DNA of 64,000 nt from Cornus controversa (lineage: Eukaryota > Streptophyta > Magnoliopsida > Cornales > Cornaceae), in NCBI GenBank assembly GCA_026545225.1, contig CM048848.1, positions 21,430,806 through 21,494,805 of the forward strand. Reading direction: 5' to 3'. The position numbers and the translations under genes are program-made. The notes under the pieces are model-generated. The model saw only the letters and a list, made by a program, of their open reading frames with translations. It had not been told where the DNA came from and ran no database searches. Shown one piece after another: positions 55,354 through 64,000 of the stretch. Position 1 is the stretch's first letter. Every line of letters starts with the position of its first letter.

Positions 55354-58144
55354 ACATGGTATCAGAGCTCTAGGTTAGAATACCTAGGGACGACGGGTGA
55401 TGGTTGGATCACGTTTGGGGTTATGAGGATTAGATCAAGTGTCTGATACCAACAACATGGTATCAGAGCTCTAGGTCAGAATACCTAGGGACGACGGGTG
55501 GTGTTCAGATAACATTTGGAATTATAGGGGTTAGATCAAGTCTCTGATACCAACAGCATGGTATCAGAGCTCTAGGTCAGAATACCTAGGGACGACGGGT
55601 GATGAACGTATCATATGTATGGTTGAGAAGGTTGGATTATGTACCTGATATCAGAATGGTTTCTGTTAGAGCACTAGGTTGGAATACCTAGGGGCGACGG
55701 GATAGAGTTGGAGATTTGAGGAACTCTGGATTGCTGTTAAAGCATTAGGTGTGAAAACCTAGGGTATCAAAGTCATAAGTTCGAATACTTAAGGACAGAG
55801 GGTCAAATCACGTGTTGATTTGGAGATAGGCAATGGTTGGTAGTTGTCTAAATGATAGGCTTGATTACCTATGGATGATAGTGGAATGACTTGCTCGGTT
55901 TGAGCAATCCTAATGAAAGAACAAAGTGTTGGTATGAAATTGAATTCAGTTGGTAAGACTCCCAGAGTTGGTTGAGTTTAGGCCTTTGATTTGGTGTTTA
56001 AGTCTCATTAGTGAGCAATGAAGAGATACCGCAAGGAAGTTTGCGAGTGTTTAAGTCCTTACAGACACTTGGGGGCTTATGATGTGTTGTTAGTAAGTGT
56101 ATTACCGAGGTTGGCAATTGAGATTGAGATGGGATACAAGGATGGCATATTGCCGGAGTTGGGCTAATTGGGAAAAATGGCCTGATCAAACATTTTTCTT
56201 GGATTAGCGTTCCTCTTACAATACGCTGGCTCTTGTAGACGTTGAATTGTTTCATCTGGATGACGATGAATAAAGAATTCCCAATAGTAGGGATATGTCA
56301 CTGAAAGTGATTGGTGTAGATAGTCAAGGATACTACCATCGACTATAGATGTGCATGGATTGGTAGGTGTTTACCAAGGAGTACAGAGGATGAGAGTAGG
56401 TTGGTTTGAACCGCTCTAGATTTTGTGTTCTAGTATGTGTGTAGTAGGGGGACTGGGCTATGTTTTACACTTGCTCAGGCAGAGGAAGTACTGAGACCGT
56501 GTATGGTCAGGGATATTTTCCTAGTGTTAGCCCGAGGGCTAGGATTTTGATTTGATTTGATGCATCATATTTCATATCATGCATGGTACGTGTTTATTTG
56601 ATTAACATGTTGTATGTTATATGCTATGTGCTATACGTGATTTATGTGACTGTGCATTACCCTTTTGTGTTACATTTGGCATCACATGGCTAGTAGTGGC
56701 ATGTAGTCACCTAGAAATTTCAGTCTTGAGAATTGGCAAACCTAGGTAGAGGTTTGGAGTTGAACGAACTGTGATGTTGAAATAGACATGTTGTGATAGA
56801 CCTTGAGAGTAGGAGTCTAGTGTTGATGAAGAAGGGCATGATTTGCCTTGGGACTTTCCAAACTGAGAGTTTGTATGATTAATGCAATAGTGATGCATGG
56901 AAAGATTTGTGGGGTCCTAGACGAAGCAGTCAGGATCTTGGGGTCTCAAGTGAGATACTGGAAAGGAATGGATAAATACCTGAACAGTCGAAAACGTCCG
57001 TTAGGATCAATGGACGGGTGAATGAGACTGTGAAGTTAAGGGCATGTAAAACCCTAATCTTGGCACTAAATGTCAATGGAATGTAGTCCACAAAAATGGA
57101 CAGAACTGGATGATTTGTTTGACAAGTGCACTCCTTATGTGCCTTGACCTCAATGGTGCGGATATGATATTAAGAGAAGGATAAGTTGATAATGGATGAG
57201 GATCCTGACATATGGTATCCGAAGTGAGGATAGTTTCTTACCATGAAAGGGAGAGGTGGACGCAGTGGGTGTGTAGATGCAGTGGGCTGCGGCCACTATA
57301 TGATTGCTGATTGGTTACTGTAGGCGACCTCAAACTTTCATTGGTAAGGGTTGTCTAAAGTGAAGTGCTGATATGAAAGGAATTCTCTCTAATTGTCAAC
57401 TGATTCCTTGGTGTGAACGATGGAAATGGGAAATAGTTCTCTTGAGTAATGAGAGTGTGAAATCAGTGGGATGTAAGATCCTAGACTTGGCATGGGATTC
57501 CAGTGGGTTGTGGTCTATGGGACTGGGCAGAGTTATATGGCTTGCTGCGGCAAATACACTACTTATGTGGTTTGTATCAGCAGGTGCACTGTTATGTGCC
57601 TTGCTGGTGAGCGCGCTTGTGATGTGCACTGGATTGATATGGTTTGCGTTGTGATGATGCCCAGGGTATTAGACTAAGCCCGGGAATGGTATGCCAGAAA
57701 TTGAAAGTCATGTTTGATAATAAAAGAATGACTTTGAGTATTGATGATCCCGGATTATAGGGAAGTATCACTGCGAGTGATTGGTATAATTAGTCGAAGG
57801 TGATGCCTTAGACTAGAGATAGAGATGGACTGGATAGGTCTTGAGATAGAGACTGTGGGCTCTACGAAGCAAGTGCTTCGGAGGATTTCGTGAGTGAACC
57901 GTACATGGGCTTAGGAGTCACTCAGCCATGTCACAGAAGTGGTTATATTGCCTTACGGCAGTTGAGACGCACTGATTGTGCCAGCCCTGAGTGTTATGAG
58001 TTAGGTGCTGCAAGTGTAGCGCCTAGGGTACGTGGAAAGGGAAAGTGACAATCATTGGCGAGAATGACGTCATGTATAGATTAGTTTTGGAAAGACCATG
58101 ACTATGCTAATTTCGAGGACGAAATTCCTTGAAGGAGGGGAGGT
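55354..58144 (+). other. Internal region B of the LARD, non-coding
   Basis: 2791 bp, the same length as internal A and colinear with it, with scattered substitutions (for example AACGTCCGTT for AACGTCTGTT). The triplicated PBS lies at 55357, 55458 and 55559. The polypurine tract with hairpin is at 58103-58144. No coding domain. Confidence 0.8.
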
Positions 58145-58447
58145 TGTTAGGACCGAAATAATTTTGACCGGTTCCGGGTGATTTTGGACCGGACCGATTT
58201 TTTTTCGAATAAATAAAAATTCGAAAATATGTTATAAATATATATATATAGAATTATATATATATTTATATGAAGTTGGAGGATATAGATATATATATAT
58301 ATGGGAATATATATATATATATATATGCACATGGTGGGTCTATATGTAATTATAGACAAGTATAGAGGGACCAATATATTTATGTAGGTAAGTGTGGGAA
58401 AATACATGTGAATACATGTATTGTGTGATATTATGTATATATATATA

Positions 58448-58487
<40 letters not shown>

Positions 58488-60399
58488 GTGGAGGAGGATA
58501 AGTAGGCAAAAGATGTGGACCAAAATAAAGAAAAGAAAGAGACCAAGTGTGGTCTCGGCTGGGAAGGGAAAAGAAGAAAAGAAGAAAGAAAGAAAAAGAA
58601 AAGAAAGAGAAAAAGAAAAGGAAAAAGAAAAGAAAGAGAAAAAGAAAAGGAAAAAGAAAGAAAAAGAAAAGAAAAGAAAAGAAGAGAGAGAAGGAGAAGT
58701 CGGGGAGAGAGAGAGGAACCGAGATCGGGAAGGGGAGAAGCCGCGACGGTGGCAGACGAGATCAGCTCCGGTGGCCCGATCAGCGGCGGCGAGAGCCGTT
58801 TCTGGTAGAGGCGTCGACGGCGACCGTGGGTGTCCACGATGGAGCTGTCCGGTGCGCGTGGTGGCTCTGTTCGGCCGAGCCGTTCGCGAAGGGGGTTCTC
58901 ACGGCTGGGTTTTCGGTTGGTTCCGGCGACTCCAGCAGCGGCGATGGGGGTATTCCCGACAGTGGGTTCGTACGGTGGTATGGGGCTGAACTCGGCTGAG
59001 TTCGGCTTGACTCGGCTGTAGCGGTTTGATGGGTTCAACCTGTAGCGTGATGGTGGTTTGCAGTGTTTGGTTTTAGTTGTGGGTTGACTGAGTTTTAGGT
59101 CCGATCATGGTGGGTTTTGGGCGGTGGCTGACGGCTTTATCAGCATCGGTGTGAGGCGGCGATTGGAGTTGACACTACGGCTGGGCAGTGGTTGTCTTGT
59201 GTGGCTCTCGGTGGTGGTTGATTCTGGTGAAATTGGTCTTCACGTGGCTGTGTATGACTGGGCTATTGGGTAGCCGTCGGCAGAAGATGGAGTTTGGGTT
59301 GGTTTGTGGACTGTTTGGTCATGGAAATGGCGGCCTTGTGGTGTCGGCATGGACAGTGGGCTGCCTATTTACATGGTTTTGATTGGAGGATTTCCTGGGT
59401 TAAATTTGGTGCAAGTGTATATATTGGAGTGTGTGTGTTCAACAAATTCATATATGGGTTGTGTTGGACATGACAGTGAGCCGAAATTGGTCATTTTGGT
59501 TAATTCAGATGTGGACTGAAATTAGTTGCGGACTTGAGTTGTACATGGGCTTGCGCAAATAACCTGGACCAATTATGGAAATTAGAAAGGACAAGGAATT
59601 GGTTCGGAGGATTGTCGTGTGGGCTTTGACACTGGACCGGACTGGACATGGAAAAAGGACCGCTTTGCAAGCGCGGACTTGGCGAAAGCGGGACTTAAGG
59701 CAAGTTGATTCTTGCCTCTATCTCATACCTATCTTTTACGTACGTTAAGTAATTTACATATGTCTTAATTTAATCATATGTGGTATGTGTATATACATAT
59801 ATATATAGGTGCTTATATATATGTGGGTGTAGGTGGATGTTGTGCATACATGGGATATGAGAGGATATATATATGCGTGTGTATATATATATGTATGTGT
59901 GGGTTTGGGAAGCGATAACATGTTAGATTTATCGCCTATTTGCATCGTGAAATGCAGGTATCGTATTGATTGAAATCATGTTAAAGTATGCTAAATTATG
60001 TATGTACATTTAGCTAGATGTTGCCTTGCATGCATATATGATTCTTATGCATGAGTTGAGTATACGTAAATATATATGTGGGTAGATATATATATATGTG
60101 TGAGCTTGGAGGGTAAGAGCATTGTTAAATTCAAATGCTGATTTGCATTGTTATATGCATGTTTAGGGATTGAGCCATGTAATGTATGCTAAATTATATA
60201 TGTACATTTAGCTAGATGTTGCCTTGCATGCATATATGATTCTTATGCTTGAGTGGAGTATACGTAAATACATATGTGATTCTATATTCGGTGCAGTAAT
60301 AGAAATGCATGCTAAATTGATTATGGCATAAAAGGGTATTGGAAAAGCATGAAATATGTGAATTGTTCGGTATGTTTTCACTACCTATATGGGTGACAT

Positions 60400-60430
<31 letters not shown>

Positions 60431-62021
60431 TTGCGTGATTGAATATGGTTGTAAGAATGCATGTTGGTTGCTCATAGTAAAATGCATGATTGGAATGAAA
60501 GCATGATTATATTTATGTTAATATACGTATACATGTGATTATATGCAAGATGTGACATCTATATATATGTTGTGTATGTGCAAATGTGATTATGAATGAA
60601 TTCCATGAAAAGTGTGTTTATTGGTGAAAACGTGAAGATGTGGTGTTTACAGATTTATGAATGAAAGAAATGACTTTCTTGAAAAATGCATAAGCATGAT
60701 GGTTTCCATGATATGAGTGTGATGACATTGTGACAATCTTGAGGTGAAAGGAAAATGCATTGATTTGACAAAAATGCATTCATGGTGTGAATAAGTGCAT
60801 GGGTGTGATTATATGCACTATATATATGATTTTGGGGCAGGAGTGTGAAATTAAGATAAGGGGAAGGCCCCTAGGGTGAAAAACCCAAAACTTGGCCAAG
60901 AGGAGGTGCTCCCTTCGGGTTAGTAACCCGATAAAGCACAAGCAGAGTTTGGGTGCCGAAGAGACCCTTACTATTGGAGTGATGAGAAAGCCCCCTATGA
61001 ATTAGTTTGGTGTGAGTTATATACGTATGTATTTGCACTTTATGGGAAGCATCATGCATGATTTGAGAAATGTGGATGTTTGGGTAAAAATGCATGAGCA
61101 TGTGCATTTATGCATGATTCAATGGATCTTGTTGAGTAGGTGACGTGATATTTGATTTACATTCTTCATGTAAATGCTTCTGTTCATATATGTTTTCTAT
61201 ACATAATGACGTTGGATGTGTACTGCCTTGAACATGTTGTAAATGATTTTCATAAGTCATGTGTAGTTGATTTAAATGTTCATAAATGCTAAAACTGCCA
61301 TGTGCATTGTTGGTTCATGTATGCTAGGAGGGGCATGACTTTAAATATTGTGATATATTTAAGTGCATGTATATTTTTGAGAATATGTGAGGATCGACCT
61401 GCTGCTGCGATGATAGTATGGTTCTATATACCTTGTTGGGCCTTTGAGCTCACCCCCTCCCAGGTTTTGCAGGTATTGCTGATTACGAAGTCAGTTAGAG
61501 GATTCATAGTACCGGTGGCAGAGGTAGTAGAGAATTTAATGTATAACTAGGATATTTGGATTAGATGTATGGAGCAATTATGGTGATTCAGTTCCTTAAG
61601 ATGTATTTCATTCATGTGATGTATAGATGTTATACGAACATTCAAGGACTGAGACATGTATATTGTTGATTCTATTATGCATGTTGTAGAAATGCTGGGG
61701 GGACACGTGCCCAGAAGTGTCCATTTTTATTATTTAGATATAAATGCTAGGGGGACACGTGCCCAGAAGTGTCCATATGAATTGTAAAGCAGGTGTAACA
61801 TGCCAGGAGCTGATTATTTAGAATGGGTTATGCCCGATTTTCGTGAAAATCCTTTGCAAGGGCTATTGATGATCTTATGTCACCTGAAGGGTGCACATAT
61901 AGAATGCTTCCGCAATAGAATAGATTAAAATGAGATTAAGGTGTGGGAACTTGAGGTGAAATTACGGATTCACCCCCGTTTCCCTCGCTCCTAACCGGGT
62001 GTCGGAAACCGTGGCGTGACA
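58145..62021 (+). repeat. Array LTR C, about 3877 bp
   Basis: A complete, uninterrupted LTR from TGTTAGGACCG to GTGGCGTGACA. The TA tracts are slightly longer than in B. It shares the long purine run with B. The uninterrupted GTGGCTCTC at about 59200 gives the empty-site allele of the Athila insertion point. Confidence 0.9.
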
Positions 62022-64000
62022 ACATGGTATCAGAGCTCTAGGTTAGAATACCTAGGGACGACGGGTGATGGTTGGATCACGTTTGGGGTTATGAGGATTA
62101 GATCAAGTGTCTGATACCAACAACATGGTATCAGAGCTCTAGGTCAGAATACCTAGGGACGACGGGTGGTGTTCAGATAACATTTGGAATTATAGGGGTT
62201 AGATCAAGTCTCTGATACCAACAGCATGGTATCAGAGCTCTAGGTCAGAATACCTAGGGACGACGGGTGATGAACGTATCATATGTATGGTTGAGAAGGT
62301 TGGATTATGTACCTGATATCAGAATGGTTTCTGTTAGAGCACTAGGTTGGAATACCTAGGGGCGACGGGATAGAGTTGGAGATTTGAGGAACTCTGGATT
62401 GCTGTTAAAGCATTAGGTGTGAAAACCTAGGGTATCAAAGTCATAAGTTCGAATACTTAAGGACAGAGGGTCAAATCACGTGTTGATTTGGAGATAGGCA
62501 ATGGTTGGTAGTTGTCTAAATGATAGGCTTGATTACCTATGGATGATAGTGGAATGACTTGCTCGGTTTGAGCAATCCTAATGAAAGAACAAAGTGTTGG
62601 TATGAAATTGAATTCAGTTGGTAAGACTCCCAGAGTTGGTTGAGTTTAGGCCTTTGATTTGGTGTTTAAGTCTCATTAGTGAGCAATGAAGAGATACCGC
62701 AAGGAAGTTTGCGAGTGTTTAAGTCCTTACAGACACTTGGGGGCTTATGATGTGTTGTTAGTAAGTGTATTACCGAGGTTGGCAATTGAGATTGAGATGG
62801 GATACAAGGATGGCATATTGCCGGAGTTGGGCTAATTGGGAAAAATGGCCTGATCAAACATTTTTCTTGGATTAGCGTTCCTCTTACAATACGCTGGCTC
62901 TTGTAGACGTTGAATTGTTTCATCTGGATGACGATGAATAAAGAATTCCCAATAGTAGGGATATGTCACTGAAAGTGATTGGTGTAGATAGTCAAGGATA
63001 CTACCATCGACTATAGATGTGCATGGATTGGTAGGTGTTTACCAAGGAGTACAGAGGATGAGAGTAGGTTGGTTTGAACCGCTCTAGATTTTGTGTTCTA
63101 GTATGTGTGTAGTAGGGGGACTGGGCTATGTTTTACACTTGCTCAGGCAGAGGAAGTACTGAGACCGTGTATGGTCAGGGATATTTTCCTAGTGTTAGCC
63201 CGAGGGCTAGGATTTTGATTTGATTTGATGCATCATATTTCATATCATGCATGGTACGTGTTTATTTGATTAACATGTTGTATGTTATATGCTATGTGCT
63301 ATACGTGATTTATGTGACTGTGCATTACCCTTTTGTGTTACATTTGGCATCACATGGCTAGTAGTGGCATGTAGTCACCTAGAAATTTCAGTCTTGAGAA
63401 TTGGCAAACCTAGGTAGAGGTTTGGAGTTGAACGAACTGTGATGTTGAAATAGACATGTTGTGATAGACCTTGAGAGTAGGAGTCTAGTGTTGATGAAGA
63501 AGGGCATGATTTGCCTTGGGACTTTCCAAACTGAGAGTTTGTATGATTAATGCAATAGTGATGCATGGAAAGATTTGTGGGGTCCTAGACGAAGCAGTCA
63601 GGATCTTGGGGTCTCAAGTGAGATACTGGAAAGGAATGGATAAATACCTGAACAGTCGAAAACGTCCGTTAGGATCAATGGACGGGTGAATGAGACTGTG
63701 AAGTTAAGGGCATGTAAAACCCTAATCTTGGCACTAAATGTCAATGGAATGTAGTCCACAAAAATGGACAGAACTGGATGATTTGTTTGACAAGTGCACT
63801 CCTTATGTGCCTTGACCTCAATGGTGCGGATATGATATTAAGAGAAGGATAAGTTGATAATGGATGAGGATCCTGACATATGGTATCCGAAGTGAGGATA
63901 GTTTCTTACCATGAAAGGGAGAGGTGGACGCAGTGGGTGTGTAGATGCAGTGGGCTGCGGCCACTATATGATTGCTGATTGGTTACTGTAGGCGACCTCA
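62022..64000 (+). other. Internal region C of the LARD, cut by the window end
   Basis: The first 1979 bp of a third internal region, near-identical to internal B, with the PBS triplication at 62025, 62126 and 62227. Whether a fourth LTR follows is not visible. Confidence 0.85.

Larger units (their letters stand above)
33417..64000 (+). mobile_element. Tandem array of a non-coding Tekay/Del-like LARD (three LTRs, three internal regions)
   Basis: The order is LTR A 33417-37248, internal A to 40039, LTR B 40040-55353 (split by Athila), internal B to 58144, LTR C 58145-62021, internal C to the window end. Starts are 6623 bp apart (A to B) and 6664 bp (B to C after removing the Athila insert). 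Adjacent units share one LTR, as expected from unequal recombination between LTRs. An initiator-Met PBS follows each LTR and a polypurine tract with the AATTTCG..CGAAATT hairpin precedes each complete LTR start. These two signs point to Tekay/Del chromoviruses. No gag or pol remains in any internal region, so this is a LARD-type non-autonomous element. Confidence 0.88.

Overview
The window is repeat-rich nuclear DNA from a flowering plant, probably a eudicot. I see no host protein-coding gene, rRNA or tRNA gene. Almost everything can be assigned to nested transposable elements of plant lineages: Ty3 Tat, Ty3 Athila, Tekay/Del-like long LTRs, a Ty1/copia remnant, a LINE fragment and a CACTA transposon end. 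Species cannot be named from this.

Layout. (1) 1-10611: AT-rich DNA with a CACTA right terminus (2077-2607) and a 5'-truncated copia remnant (about 3450-7947). The copia remnant is split by a 3465-bp solo LTR (3800-7264, target duplication TCATT). LINE 3'-end fragments lie on the minus strand (about 7980-8700) and are split by an LTR-like block. (2) 10612-32948: a large, decayed Tat-type Ty3 element on the minus strand (target duplication ATAGC). Its left LTR is split by a younger plus-strand Tat element (10980-19528, LTRs 313 bp, target duplication GGCTC) that has lost its reverse transcriptase core. Each Tat element carries an antisense gene between pol and the 3' LTR. One encodes a 'putative gypsy-type transposon' domain plus coiled coil, and the other a plant mobile domain. 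A 1.49-kb solo LTR sits inside the integrase of the older element. (3) 33417-64000: a tandem array of a non-coding, Tekay/Del-like LARD: LTR - 2.79 kb internal - LTR - internal - LTR - internal (cut by the window end). The repeat period is about 6.62-6.66 kb. Each internal region begins with a 101-bp tandem repeat that triplicates the initiator-Met primer binding site. (4) 41098-52533: an Athila-type Ty3 element inserted in the middle array LTR (target duplication TGGCT). It has two 1392-bp LTRs that differ at about three sites by eye and an uninterrupted 1817-codon gag-pol with all catalytic motifs.

Relative ages follow from nesting and LTR similarity. The minus-strand Tat element is oldest and full of nonsense mutations. 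The nested Tat element is younger (4 transitions in 313 bp). The Athila copy is the youngest datable insertion. Array units B and C are nearly identical to each other and differ from unit A, so they arose by a recent duplication of one unit. Most nonsense changes I could interpret are TGG to TAG/TGA or CAG to TAG, as expected from deamination of methylated cytosine in silenced repeats.

Nothing here amounts to a demonstrably new biological system. The least ordinary signals are the LTR-sharing LARD array with its triplicated primer binding site, the spliced antisense genes in the two Tat elements, and a potentially autonomous Athila copy.
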